A stretch of DNA of 64,000 nt from Acidovorax sp. SRB_14 (GCF_012932145.1 NZ_MWOK01000007.1:101689-165688), one strand, 5' to 3'; counted from the first letter of the stretch, positions 46,925 through 57,722 are shown. Numbers and translations are program-made. The notes: generated by a model not told the origin, from the sequence alone.

Positions 46925-47911
46925 TCAAGGGCGAAGACGGCTACCCTGCTCCCAAAAAGGAAAGAAGTTGAACCAGTCGTAAGGGGCTTTGCACAGCAGC
47001 CGCTCCACTTGCTGCGCATAGGCCGCGGCATAGTCGGCCAGTGCCTGCTGACGCTGAGCGCGGGGCAACTCCACCTGGGCGGCCAGCTCCACAAACTCCA
47101 CGGCATAACCCGTGCCGTCGTGCACGCAGCCCATGAAGTACAGCGGGCACTTGAGTGCGGCTGCCAGCACATAGGGTCCGCAGGGAAAGTCGGCCTCATG
47201 CCCCAAGAACATCGCGCGCGTAGTTTTGCTTTCGCGCACGGGCACACGGTCACCGGCAATGGCTATGAATTCGCCGCGCGCCACGCGCTCGGCCAGCATC
47301 ATGGCCGTGGCGGCGCTGAACTCGGCCACCTGCAGCAGTTGCACGCCACTGTCGGGCGCCAAGCGCTTGAGCAAGCGATTGAACTGCTGTGCATGGTGCG
47401 TGTGCACCAGAATATTGAGGCGCAGGTTCGAGCGCTGCTCGGCAATGGCCTGGCACAGCTCCAGACAGCCCATATGCGCCGTTACCACAATGGCGCCCTG
47501 CCCGCGCTGGATCATGTCAATCAAAGGCTGGCGCCCAGCAAAATGCACGCTGTCCCTGCGGTAGCGGCCCGTGAGGGCCAGCAGCTTGTCGAGAATCACC
47601 TGGGCAAACATACGAAAGTGCTTCTGGCTTTGCCACCAGCCCGGTTGCTTGGTCCAAAGACCATGGGCCTGCTGCAGCCGCGTCAAATACTGTAGCGACG
47701 AGCGCCGTGCTAGCGGGCGGCTGAGCCAGTAGTAGGCCACCACCGGATACAGGCACAACAAAAACGGCCAGCGCCCCAGAAAACGGTGCACTTGATAGAG
47801 CAGCCACATGCCGGCCACAAAGGTGTTCTCGCCAATCTGGGCCCAATGCCTAGCTTGCGGTGTATCACCTTCAGCACCTCCCGGGCGAGCATCGTTTACC
47901 GACTGGCTCAT
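46925..47911 (-). CDS. LpxL/HtrB-like acyltransferase
   Basis: Protein of 328 aa with a hydrophobic anchor (PFLLCLYPVVAYYWLSR) and the acyltransferase motif VVTAHMGCLELCQA (HxxxxE), then AIAGDRVPV. Resembles lipid A late acyltransferases that occur in APE clusters. Likely adds an acyl chain, possibly the polyene or a fatty acid, to a lipid carrier at the inner membrane. Overlaps the glycosyltransferase by four bases. Confidence 0.85.
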   Translation of the reverse strand: MSQSVNDARPGGAEGDTPQARHWAQIGENTFVAGMWLLYQVHRFLGRWPFLLCLYPVVAYYWLSRPLARRSSLQYLTRLQQAHGLWTKQPGWWQSQKHFRMFAQVILDKLLALTGRYRRDSVHFAGRQPLIDMIQRGQGAIVVTAHMGCLELCQAIAEQRSNLRLNILVHTHHAQQFNRLLKRLAPDSGVQLLQVAEFSAATAMMLAERVARGEFIAIAGDRVPVRESKTTRAMFLGHEADFPCGPYVLAAALKCPLYFMGCVHDGTGYAVEFVELAAQVELPRAQRQQALADYAAAYAQQVERLLCKAPYDWFNFFPFWEQGSRLRP

Positions 47912-48678
47912 GCCACCGCCTCGCCCTTGCGGCCCACAAGCTTGCGCGCCAGCAACACCGGGCTGCGCAGCAACATGCCGGCAAACAAACGCGCATGCAT
48001 GCCCGAGATCAGCACGTTGTCACGCCACACGCGAAAGTGCGAAAGGCCGTCTTGCGGATAGGTCACCGCCGTGCGCTGCGTCAAAAAGGGAACGCCCTGC
48101 CAATGCATGCGCACTAGAATTTCGGTATCAAACTCCATGCGCTTGCCAATGACCGCCCGATCGAGCACCACCACTGCTGCGCGCAAAGGGTAGACACGAA
48201 AACCGCACATGGAGTCTTGAATATCCAGCGACAGCGTATTGATCCAGACCCAGATATGGGTGGCATAGCGCCCATATAGGCGGGCCTTCGGGACGCTCGC
48301 GTCATAGCGCGGTGCACCGCACACCATGGCCTGGGGCCGCGCCTGGGCCAGGGCCACAAAGGCCGGAATATCGGCCACCGCATGCTGGCCGTCGGCATCA
48401 ATCTGCAGGCCGTGGCTAAAGCCATGGGTCAGCGCATGGCGCATGCCAGCCATCATGGCGCCGCCCTTGCCCTCGTTGACCGGCAGGCGCAGCAGCGTCA
48501 CCTGCGGCGCATGCTCTTGCGCCAAAGCGTCCAGCACCGCGGCGCAAACGGGCTCACAACCGTCATCCACCAGGATGCACGGCAAGCCTGCGCTCAGAAC
48601 GCCCTGCACCATGGCACCGATCGTGTCGGGGTGGTTGTAGACGGGGATAATCACCACTGGCGCAAAAACCATACTCAT
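47908..48678 (-). CDS. Family 2 glycosyltransferase
   Basis: Protein of 256 aa, GT-A fold. PVVIIPVYNHPDTIG, ILVDDG, NEGKGGAMMAGMRHAL and the metal-binding DADGQH are clear. A C-terminal segment near VLLARKLVG may touch the membrane. Likely transfers a sugar to the polyene lipid or its carrier. Overlaps both neighbours by four bases, implying translational coupling. Confidence 0.9.
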   Translation of the reverse strand: MSMVFAPVVIIPVYNHPDTIGAMVQGVLSAGLPCILVDDGCEPVCAAVLDALAQEHAPQVTLLRLPVNEGKGGAMMAGMRHALTHGFSHGLQIDADGQHAVADIPAFVALAQARPQAMVCGAPRYDASVPKARLYGRYATHIWVWINTLSLDIQDSMCGFRVYPLRAAVVVLDRAVIGKRMEFDTEILVRMHWQGVPFLTQRTAVTYPQDGLSHFRVWRDNVLISGMHARLFAGMLLRSPVLLARKLVGRKGEAVA

Positions 48679-50390
48679 GCTCCCTGCACCAACCGCCCAC
48701 TGGCATGCGTACCGCGTGCTGACACCAGAGCAAACTGTAAACTGCTCTTTTCAGGCAGCCACTGCAGCTGCACTTGCACGTAATCGCCCGGCAAGATGGG
48801 TTGCTGGAACTTGAGCACCTCGGCCCGCGCAAACTGTGGAGTAATACCAAACGCTTGGGCACCCAGGCTGACTACCCAGTGCAGCTGGGCTACGCCGGGC
48901 ACCAGGGCTGCATCGGGAAAATGCCCTTCCAGCACACGCAAATGGGACTCTACCCGCATGCTGGCCGTGGCCTTGAGCGCGCTGCGCTCGGTCCATTCGG
49001 GTTGCGGCATGAGCGGATTGAACAGGGTTAACAGACTGTGCTGCGTGGTCTTGCCTTGGGCGTTTAGAGGCATCTGCGCCACATAGCGCCAGCTGCGCGG
49101 CAAAGCTACCCGCTCGACCAGCGGCTCCAGGCTAGTGCGTAATGCAGCACCTACCTGCCTGCGCCCCTGCTGCTGCAAAGCCTGCCAGCCAGCATCGCTC
49201 AGCTCTAGCACCATGCCCACGCGCGCCAACGCATCCGTCTGTTCCAGCAGTACGGCCTTGGCCAGTTTCACCCAGGCATGGGCTTGTAAGGAGTTTTCCA
49301 TTGCGGTCAGGGAAACGCGCTTTTCTGCGATCTTGACCACGCGATCCACTCGCCCTTGCAGCACAAACCCCGCACCACGGCCCAGCGGTAGCGCGCGGTC
49401 GGCCGTGGCCCACCACTGAGTTGCATCAGGCAAATGGGCGGAGCGAACCGCCAGACAACCGCTGTCCTCCAGCCGAAATTCCACCCCCGGCAAGGGCTGC
49501 CAAGCATCCCCCTGCTCGGCACGCCGTCGCCAGGCAATACCACCGGTCTCCGAGCTACCAAACACTTCAGTGGGCGAATGCCCGAGTAAGCCCAGGCAAT
49601 GCTCCGATGCCTCCGGTGCCAGCGGGCCACCCGAAGAAAACACGATCCGCAAACGCTCTTCCGCCTGCGACCAATCCAGATGTGCTGGCAAGCGACTCAG
49701 CATGGCGGGGCTTGAGATCAGTACGTAGCTCTGCGCTTGCGACAGCTGGTGCACCAACTCTTCCGGGTAGCGCAGCATGTGCATGCCCAAACTGCGCCCG
49801 GCCGACAAAGGCCAGAGAATGCGAAACAGCAGCCCGTAAATATGCTGGTGTGAGACCGTGGCCAAAACCCGCAGGTCAACCGCATCCACGCCCGCGCCGA
49901 AAACAGCCTCGAGCGCATGGACTTCGGCATTGAGTTGCGACAGTTGCTTGACGATGCGCTCCGGCTGCCCCGTAGAGCCCGAGGTGAACAGCGCCACCTG
50001 GGTATCGCCCAGCGGTAATGGCGCCAGCTGCACGGCATCAGCTTCCACATCGTCGGCCTGCAGCGCACCCGGCAACAAGCCTGCACAGGCTTGCATCGTG
50101 GGCAGCAAATGCGCCAGCGTATGGGGCTGTAAATCACTGGCCAGTACCGGCGTTTTACCCGCATGCCACGCACCCCAAAGGGCGGCGGAGAACGCTAGCG
50201 GGTCATCAAAGTACAGACCCACCTCTTTGCCCGGCACACGCTGGAATGCCGCGCACCACGCTTGCACCGAGCGCACCCAGTACGCATGCGTCACCACGTG
50301 ACCGTCTACCACGGCCACACCGTGCGTTACCGCACGCGCTTGCGGCAACGCCACATCTGCCAGCCCCAGGCCTCTCTTCACCGTGCTCAA
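48675..50390 (-). CDS. AMP-ligase fused to a hotdog dehydratase (ApeH-ApeI fusion)
   Basis: Protein of 571 aa. The first 445 residues are an acyl-activating enzyme: LFTSGSTGQPERIVKQ, SSPAMLSRLP, FSSGGPLAPE, EVFGSSETGGIAWRRR and GRVDRVVKIAEKRVSL. The last 115 residues form a FabZ/ApeI-like hotdog with LEGHFPDAALVPGVAQLHW (catalytic His). In E. coli APE clusters these are two genes, apeH and apeI. The fusion would activate the aryl acid onto ACP and also dehydrate intermediates. Overlaps both neighbours by four bases. Confidence 0.9.
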   Translation of the reverse strand: MSTVKRGLGLADVALPQARAVTHGVAVVDGHVVTHAYWVRSVQAWCAAFQRVPGKEVGLYFDDPLAFSAALWGAWHAGKTPVLASDLQPHTLAHLLPTMQACAGLLPGALQADDVEADAVQLAPLPLGDTQVALFTSGSTGQPERIVKQLSQLNAEVHALEAVFGAGVDAVDLRVLATVSHQHIYGLLFRILWPLSAGRSLGMHMLRYPEELVHQLSQAQSYVLISSPAMLSRLPAHLDWSQAEERLRIVFSSGGPLAPEASEHCLGLLGHSPTEVFGSSETGGIAWRRRAEQGDAWQPLPGVEFRLEDSGCLAVRSAHLPDATQWWATADRALPLGRGAGFVLQGRVDRVVKIAEKRVSLTAMENSLQAHAWVKLAKAVLLEQTDALARVGMVLELSDAGWQALQQQGRRQVGAALRTSLEPLVERVALPRSWRYVAQMPLNAQGKTTQHSLLTLFNPLMPQPEWTERSALKATASMRVESHLRVLEGHFPDAALVPGVAQLHWVVSLGAQAFGITPQFARAEVLKFQQPILPGDYVQVQLQWLPEKSSLQFALVSARGTHASGRLVQGA

Positions 50391-50974
50391 CTCCTTGCTA
50401 TCTCAGACAGGGCCTCGCCATCGGCGACCGCATTGCAACGCTTGACCCATTGGCGCACGCACCACTCGATGCCCATGAGGCTACCCATGAGCAAATAGGC
50501 CAGCAGCCCGTTGTAAAACGCCCAGACCGCATCGCTGCCAAAGCAGGCCGTATAGGCCGAAGCCGCGCCATTGAGCACAAAAAAAACACACCAGACCGCC
50601 GTGACCTGCTTCGTATACCGCACACCAGAATGCGGCAGGTCCGGCTCTGTCAGCCGCGCCAGCCGCTCCACGACCGAAGGCGGCTTGTGCAAGCTGAAGG
50701 CAAACACTGCCAGCAGCACGGCATTGACCAGCACCGGGTAGAGCTTGACCGCCAGCGGGTCTTGCCACCACCAGGCAGCTACACCCAGCACGGCCGCGCT
50801 TACCGACACAGTCCACCAAAAGCGTTGCTGCGTGAGCAGCGCCCGCACCAGAGCCAAGGCCACCAGCAACAGGGCAAGCCAATGCGGCTCCACGTGTCCC
50901 ATGGCGGCATACACGCCCAATGGGTAGAGCACTGTCAACACCGTCAGGACCGCGGTTGCAGCCTTGCGCATCAT
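50387..50974 (-). CDS. Polytopic membrane protein of the APE operon
   Basis: Protein of 195 aa with four to five membrane segments (LTVLTVLYPLGVYAAM, LALLLVALALVRALL, LYPVLVNAVLLAVFAF, VTAVWCVFFVLNGAASA, NGLLAYLLMGSLMGIEW). It matches the small membrane proteins (COG4648 type) near APE AMP-ligases. Function unknown; may hold the assembly or lipid carrier in the membrane. Confidence 0.78.
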   Translation of the reverse strand: MMRKAATAVLTVLTVLYPLGVYAAMGHVEPHWLALLLVALALVRALLTQQRFWWTVSVSAAVLGVAAWWWQDPLAVKLYPVLVNAVLLAVFAFSLHKPPSVVERLARLTEPDLPHSGVRYTKQVTAVWCVFFVLNGAASAYTACFGSDAVWAFYNGLLAYLLMGSLMGIEWCVRQWVKRCNAVADGEALSEIARS

Positions 50975-50992
50975 TCGGGCAGCCTTATTTCA

Positions 50993-51253
50993 TCAGGTGA
51001 CAGGCGTCTCTTCATTAACCAACTGGTAAAGCGCGTCCACCACTTCCTGGATAGTGCGCACCGACTTGAAGGCCTCGGCATTGAGGCGCTTGCCAACCAA
51101 AGGCTTAAGCTGCACGATCAAATCCACAGCGTCAATACTATCGATATCCAGATCGTCATACAGACGGGCTTCGGGTGTGATGCGCGTCGCTTCAATGTCG
51201 AAGGTTTCCTGCAGAATATGGACGATGTGCTCGTAAATGGTTTGTTTATTCAT
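50993..51253 (-). CDS. Acyl carrier protein, second copy
   Basis: Protein of 86 aa, acidic, four-helix ACP. The phosphopantetheine site is S39 in DDLDIDSIDAVDLIV. In known APE systems two ACPs are present and share loading and extension. Start at 51253 (MNKQTIYE), 28 bases after the first ACP. Confidence 0.92.
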   Translation of the reverse strand: MNKQTIYEHIVHILQETFDIEATRITPEARLYDDLDIDSIDAVDLIVQLKPLVGKRLNAEAFKSVRTIQEVVDALYQLVNEETPVT

Positions 51254-51281
51254 ATCAGAACTTGCGTAAATACCAAACGGA

Positions 51282-51560
51282 CTATGCGGCAGTGGACCCG
51301 ACGCACTCACGGTGGGCCACCACAAAAGCGGTCAGCGCCTGCACGCTGCCGAAATGCTTGCGGGTCTGCTCGGAATCGGCGGACATGGTCACGCCATAGC
51401 GCTTTTGCAGCGCCAGGCCCAGTTCCAGCGCGTCGATGGAGTCCAATCCCAGGCCATCTACAAACAGTGGCTGCGCAGCATCAATATCCTGCGGCGTGAT
51501 GTCTTCCAGCGCCAGGGACGAAATAATGAGTTCTTTGATTTCTTGCTCAAATTGAAGCAC
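51282..51560 (-). CDS. Acyl carrier protein, first copy
   Basis: Protein of 92 aa with the modification site S41 in VDGLGLDSIDALELGLAL. Overlaps the acyltransferase gene by 14 bases. It differs clearly from the second ACP, so the two probably have separate jobs. Confidence 0.92.
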   Translation of the reverse strand: MLQFEQEIKELIISSLALEDITPQDIDAAQPLFVDGLGLDSIDALELGLALQKRYGVTMSADSEQTRKHFGSVQALTAFVVAHRECVGSTAA

Positions 51561-52323
51561 GCGAAGGCTCCCTAAAAAGTTGCTCTGACAAATAGGCGGT
51601 CACGTGGCGCGCCGCCAGAGATTCACTGTCGGCGGCGACACAAAACTCGTCCACAGCAATATCCTGACGAACCTGGATGGTGAAATGGGGTTTTCGCAGC
51701 GGCACCTGCCACCAGGGCATGCCCTTAGTCAGCATGGGCAAACTGCTGTGAATATGCACTGGCGTGATATCGACGCGCCCCTTGACCGCCACATGGGCCG
51801 CGCCGCGCTGTAGCTTGGCGCTTCCCTGCAGGGGTGTGCGCGTGCCTTCGGGGAAGATGATTAGGTTATTCCCTGCTTGCAACGACTCAAGACAGTCTTG
51901 CAACAGCTCTGCACCGCCGTTGTTGGTAATGAACCCCGCGGCACGGATGGGCCCGCCCGTAAAAGGGTTGCGCGCCAGCGCGGCTCTGACGATGCAGTCG
52001 GCATGCCGCACAAAGGAAATCAGAAACACGACGTCGATCAAGGACGGGTGGTTAGCCAGAATCAACTGCCCGCGGCGCTGCAGCCGCTCCATACCGCTCA
52101 CCTCAAACGAGAGCACGCCCACGCCCTGCATCAAGGCCACAAACCAACGAAAACTATGGTGAATCACCGCCTGCGACAGCTCTTGCCGCCGCGCGGGCTG
52201 GCGCACGCTCAGCATGAGGGCGGGGAAGAACACGCAGCGCAACACCAGACCGCCCAGGCCAAACACGGAAAAACAAAGACCCGTGGCCACAATACGCCAG
52301 GCGCGGTTCAGCCTCTCAAGCAT
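51547..52323 (-). CDS. Lysophospholipid acyltransferase family protein (ApeD-like)
   Basis: Protein of 258 aa, PlsC type. Membrane anchor VATGLCFSVFGLGGLVLRCVFFP, then the catalytic ILANHPSLIDVVFL (HxxxxD) and IFPEGTRTPLQG. Transfers an acyl group to a glycerolipid or related acceptor at the inner membrane. ATG at 52323 (MLERLNR) overlaps the preceding gene by eight bases. Confidence 0.9.
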   Translation of the reverse strand: MLERLNRAWRIVATGLCFSVFGLGGLVLRCVFFPALMLSVRQPARRQELSQAVIHHSFRWFVALMQGVGVLSFEVSGMERLQRRGQLILANHPSLIDVVFLISFVRHADCIVRAALARNPFTGGPIRAAGFITNNGGAELLQDCLESLQAGNNLIIFPEGTRTPLQGSAKLQRGAAHVAVKGRVDITPVHIHSSLPMLTKGMPWWQVPLRKPHFTIQVRQDIAVDEFCVAADSESLAARHVTAYLSEQLFREPSRASI

Positions 52324-53068
52324 GCAGGCGCTCCCACTGCCATAAGCCCGACGCATGGTGGCGCTGCAGTGCCTGACGCTCTGGTGTCAGCAGAAAATGC
52401 AGCACATCCAAGCCATGGGGCAAAACACGGTCGGATGTCTCTGCTACATCACACCCATCCGACATTGCCTGCAATGAAAATCCGGGAACGCCGCTTACAC
52501 AGCACGTCAGCAGCGCAGCCCAAGCAAAGGGCGCGCTTGGCTGGTCATGAAACTGGGAATAGGTCTGCGGCAGTGGCTCGTCATAGCAGACCAGCAAGAT
52601 TTCTGGCGCGCCTTCGTGCAGCAGGCCCATAGCCTCTACCACCCCGGCCTCCGGGGCGCAATGCGATGAGGCCACGCATACGGCATTGGCATGCATACCG
52701 CGCAAAATGGAATGCTGGGCGCCAATGCCGTTATGTACCGACAACCCAAAGGCAGCGGGAGACATGGGTTCTTGCACGGCTTGGGACTGAAGCAAGGCAA
52801 GGGACTTGTCCGCATCGCCATAGCGCGATGCCCACACCACGGGAATATCTGCAGACTGCGCTTGCTCAAGCACATCGTCCGCTACCGACACCGCCATCTT
52901 GGCCAGGCGCCCCAGTCTGCGGCGCGACATGGACGGAACCCTGGGCAAATCAACAATCAGCTCACCCGCAGGCAAAGTGGCGGCCTCTGTCCACTGTATC
53001 CACTGCGCGGGACTGAGCAGACCGGGCGCCATGGCAGACCATGCCCGCAAGGCAAACGCAACGCACAC
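52316..53068 (-). CDS. Beta-ketoacyl synthase chain-length factor (ApeC-like)
   Basis: Protein of 250 aa, first gene of the operon. Corresponds to the N-terminal part of a ketosynthase: VDLPRVPSMSRRRLGRLAKMAV, FGLSVHNGIGAQHSILRGMHANAVCVASSHCAPEAGVVEAM. The usual active-site Cys/His triad is missing, as in chain-length factors, so it would act as the partner of the complete ketosynthase at 38664-39857. ATG at 53068; ribosome site weak. Confidence 0.85.
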   Translation of the reverse strand: MCVAFALRAWSAMAPGLLSPAQWIQWTEAATLPAGELIVDLPRVPSMSRRRLGRLAKMAVSVADDVLEQAQSADIPVVWASRYGDADKSLALLQSQAVQEPMSPAAFGLSVHNGIGAQHSILRGMHANAVCVASSHCAPEAGVVEAMGLLHEGAPEILLVCYDEPLPQTYSQFHDQPSAPFAWAALLTCCVSGVPGFSLQAMSDGCDVAETSDRVLPHGLDVLHFLLTPERQALQRHHASGLWQWERLHA

Positions 53069-53369
53069 AACTCACTCCCATGTTCTTATGCAACCTAAGT
53101 GGCAGCACATTAAAAAAGTGACAGTACGCCGGCCCGAGATGCAGCGAGTCTACACAAAGTACATTTCGATACCAAATTCTAATCCGAAATTCAAGTGACC
53201 ATCCCAAAGCAAAGCCGGGAGCTTTCAATTGGTGCCCCGGATCAACAAAATAGCGTGTGGCCCGGGCGCGCCCGGCACGCTCTGTGTTGATTTCCACACA
53301 GAAGTGACCCAGTAACCCTCAGGAGGGGTGCGGGTGGGAACTTGGACTGGTTTATGCCGTGAATCGCCC
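53069..53369. promoter_or_regulatory. Upstream region of the APE operon
   Basis: About 300 bases between the first polyene gene and the IS3 relic, locally A/T-rich around 53110-53200. No gene is seen. Read on the minus strand it holds T/A-rich hexamers such as TAGAAT, but no pair with good spacing stood out. The operon promoter must lie here unless the relic provides it. Confidence 0.4.
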
Positions 53370-54666
<1,297 letters not shown>

Positions 54667-55169
54667 GAGTTCAAAAGCGAGTAGTCAACCTGCAGTGAGG
54701 ACGTGCAGCCATTGCTGCGAGACCGTCACTGCTCGCGATACGCCGATGGCTGCTCTGGGTCGACATGAGCCTGTCACTGCGCGCAGAAACGGTCGTTCAA
54801 GCCGGTACGCGGCGAGCCGCGCAGTCGAGCGGCCGGTTGCGAGGCTGAAGCGGCCGCTCAGGACAGGCGGGGTTCAATGGCTGGTGTTGGCGGTTGTTGC
54901 CGCTCAGGCACTGAACCGTGAATGACTCAGATCAGCCTGTTGCGGTCATTGACTCCGAGCGCGTGACCGGATGATCGGCAGCGGTTGTTGCCCGGTGTTC
55001 GCGGCACGCGCACTATAAAGTAAAGGCCACTTTATTGCCGTTCGTCAGCGCGACATTGTGCCGACCCAAACCACGGCTTTCAGGACTACCGCTCCCTTGC
55101 TTGCAGAATTTGATCGGATCACGCGACCGGCTGCTTGATTCCGGCGCGAACCACTGCTCCCCACTCTGA
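54667..55169. other. Gap without a recognisable gene
   Basis: About 500 bases after the IS3 relic. A small inverted repeat TAAAGT/ACTTTA lies near 55016-55034. Frames are short and show no family resemblance. Confidence 0.35.
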
Positions 55170-55569
55170 GCAGAAGTACGCCTGGACCTACTGACCAGCC
55201 TGAAAGCTGCAGGTGCGCCCGTAGGAAGCAAAAAACCCAAAACCGCTGCCGCCATCAGGCCTCCGCCAGACAGCGCGGATGCTGGATCAGATAGCCGCAC
55301 CCAGAGGGCGGGTGGTAGCACGCTGCTGCGGCACCATACGCCCGCCCTGTTCCCGGAGCTGGTCAAGACGGAGTTGGCAAATGGGGAACACGATGGGCCG
55401 ACAGCGCTCGTCAATGCGTTCAAGATGGATGCAGAAGAGCAGTATGACTATCCATTGAAGGTGCAAGGCCTGCCGCTGCTGGTGACAGAAGCTCTGCCAA
55501 CCAACGCTGATGACTTCGAGGCTCAGTTAGTGTCGTTCGTGGACTTCACGGGCGTGCTGGCAGACCGTG
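55170..55569 (+). pseudogene. Truncated gene remnant, unknown family
   Basis: Open frame with gene-like composition: LLTSLKAAGAPVGSKKPKTA, HHTPALFPELVKTELANGEH, FKMDAEEQYDYPLKVQGLPLL and LPTNADDFEAQLVSFVDFTGVLADR. It lacks a start and its 3' end is cut by the IS3 fragment at about 55570. I do not recognise it; position next to a plasmid replication remnant suggests plasmid origin. Confidence 0.45.
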
Positions 55570-56088
55570 ACCTTCACGAAAGATTGCTGTGATCGCGAGA
55601 TCCTGGCCTATCGGGCTTGGGAAGGCAAAGGGCTGCCGGGCGAGCCGGTGCGCGAGATGCTCATCGAGGCCGTGGAGAAGCGCTTCGGTGGTGTCGAGGG
55701 TGTCCCTCGTACCCACATCTTGGAGTTCCTCTCGGACAACGGCGGCGCCTACATCGCTGCCGAGACCCGGCAGATCGCCCGGCAGCTGGGCCTCAAGCCC
55801 GTGAATACGCCGGTGTGCAGCCCGCAGAGCAACGGCATGGCCGAAAGCTTCGTGAACACATTCAAGCGCGACTACGTCAGCCGCATGGACTTGGCCAACG
55901 CAAAGGCGGTGATGGCGCAGATGGCCGCGGCCTTCGAGCACTTTAACGAGGTGCATCCGCACTCGGCGCTGAAGATGAAATCGCCCAGGGAGTTCCGGCA
56001 GCAGCGTGCTGCCCAACAGCGTCTTGCTCAGAGCGGGCAGACGCCACATTGCGAATAGCCCGTGTCCTGAAATACGGGGGCAAGATCA
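55570..56088 (+). mobile_element. 3' fragment of an IS3-family element, with transposase C-terminus
   Basis: Matches the last 500 bases of the complete element at 62628-64000, with clear sequence divergence. It encodes [38 protein letters not shown] and [20 protein letters not shown], stopping at 56058, and ends with the same terminal TGTCCTGAAATACGGGGGCA followed by AGATCA. The 5' half is absent, so it cannot move alone. Confidence 0.85.
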
Positions 56089-56627
56089 GTGGCAAGACAG
56101 ACGCTCTACTTGATGACTCATTAATGCGGCTTTATCAAGCAGACTTTGCTTATAGCGTGCCAGGAACGGTCGGGCGTTCTCGGCTGGTTTCGTGCATTGA
56201 ACGCTTCAATGATGAAGAAAAGCTGTACGACTACCGAGTCTCGATATCAGATGGGGTTGCCGCACTACTTGACGGAGGGGAATGGCTTGTATTGCTTGGC
56301 AAAGAACGGGAACAACTTGCAAGCGATCCACTGGCCAAAGGTTTGCACGCTTTTTACACATCACACAGATCCGCTTTTCCTATGTTCCCCTCGACGCTTA
56401 AAGCGTTGATGGGACGCGATTCGATGCAAGACAGTAAATGGCTGCACGCCCTTGATAAAGCTCTTGTACGTGTACGAGAGGCGACTAAATGGGTGCAATG
56501 CGAAGTAGTCAAAGTCGGTCCATACGCGGGCAAAGTGGTTGTGCAAAAGGGCTACAAGCCTAGGAAACGGGCAAAGAAGACATCCATTGAAGACACGAAC
56601 ATATCTGATAAATTCCGATTGGACTGA
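56089..56627 (+). pseudogene. TrfA-like plasmid replication initiator, N-terminus lost
   Basis: About 178 codons in frame directly after the IS end. Segments resembling TrfA-type initiators: LLDDSLMRLYQADFAYSV, VSISDGVAALLDGGEWLVLLGKER and DPLAKGLHAFYTSHRSAFPMF followed by STLKALMGRD. The basic C-terminus (YKPRKRAKKTS) is intact. The IS truncation removed the start. If right, the island once carried, or merged with, a plasmid replicon. Confidence 0.5.
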
Positions 56628-56748
56628 CCCCCAGCTAAAAGTGGTCCACTTAAGGGCGCGCAAGCGTAAGGTGTCTTTCAGGGAAGCTTCGCGCACAAAC
56701 GTCACGAATGACGTGCCCGCAGCTTCCCGTTGAAAGAGAGGCGACGGC

Positions 56749-57369
56749 TTACTGCACCATAGCTTTGATCGCAGAGGCCATGTCTGGCGATGCCTCCACC
56801 AGCTTGTCTTGCGCAATCACAACGGCCTGCTTGGCCGCAGAGTGGGTTGGCGCCAAATCCACCAATCGTTTAATCACTTGCGACAACCACTGGGGACGGT
56901 TGCCGACTGGTGTGTCCATGACATCCTGCGCCGCCATAGAGTTGGCAGAAATTATGAAGGGCTTGGCAAAAACACCCGTGCCTTGGATGCCCACATGCAA
57001 GATGCTTTCAGGTGCTGCGTTGGGGCAAGTGCGTTGGTAGATCACGCTGGCATACCCAGCAATCTTGCCCGGTTCAGGAGGCAGCATATTCTGGCTACCG
57101 CTATCACCACTTTGTACTGGCACTGGCCAAGTCCGCTCCCACGGCACAACCACGCCATCGAACTGGCATTTGCCTTCTTCGCGTAGGAAATGGCGTTTGT
57201 AAGGCATGGCGGTTACCGCCTTCAGCGAAGGCTCTATTGCAACTCCTCTTTCCAACTTCGGAAAGTACTTGACCGAAAAACCCTCTTCGGTGGTATGCAC
57301 CGCCAAATTTACCAAATCAGCAGCGACACAACCCGACAGCAGTGCGGCACCTGCCACAACGCTGACCAT
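56749..57369 (-). CDS. Hypothetical lipoprotein
   Basis: Protein of about 206 aa with a lipobox (VVAGAALLSGCVAA). Mature part: EEGFSVKYFPKLERGVAIEP, REEGKCQFDGVVVPWERTWP, GIQGTGVFAKPFIISANSMAA. Family not recognised. ATG at 57369; the frame is open to a TTG at 57396. Lies in the right part of the island. Confidence 0.65.
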   Translation of the reverse strand: MVSVVAGAALLSGCVAADLVNLAVHTTEEGFSVKYFPKLERGVAIEPSLKAVTAMPYKRHFLREEGKCQFDGVVVPWERTWPVPVQSGDSGSQNMLPPEPGKIAGYASVIYQRTCPNAAPESILHVGIQGTGVFAKPFIISANSMAAQDVMDTPVGNRPQWLSQVIKRLVDLAPTHSAAKQAVVIAQDKLVEASPDMASAIKAMVQ

Positions 57370-57722
57370 TACACGTGTTCTCAAGACAACCCCCAAATTT
57401 TTGCTAACGTCAAGAGAAATTGTAACAAATTAAGACGTGTCGGCCAACCCAATCAAGCACTTAAAGAGCGGCGCGAAGGTAGGCGTTGGCGTTTTGCGCT
57501 TGCCAGGGTTGCCGTCACCTGGAGGCGCCCACGGGCATCGTGAACATCCATACCCAAGGGATCTGGCAATGTCACGTCTAGCTATAGCGCCTTGCTCGCA
57601 CCAATGGCTCTTCAGGTTGGGGTCGTTCGATCTTCAGCGCGACCCCCCGGAGGGTTGCCTTGTGTGGGTTTTTTTCTGGCCCACACCCTACAATTGAACA
57701 AATTGTTTCACTTGGAGGGGTG
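57370..57722. other. Gap between divergent genes
   Basis: About 350 bases with the divergent promoters of the lipoprotein and the DUF4189-like gene. A 4-C/4-G run (CCCCCCGGAGGG) lies near 57644. No gene or RNA recognised. Confidence 0.35.

Noticed and set aside
54695..54925. 76-codon plus-strand frame after the IS3 relic.
   Set aside because: Basic, Arg-rich composition with no start context and no recognised family.
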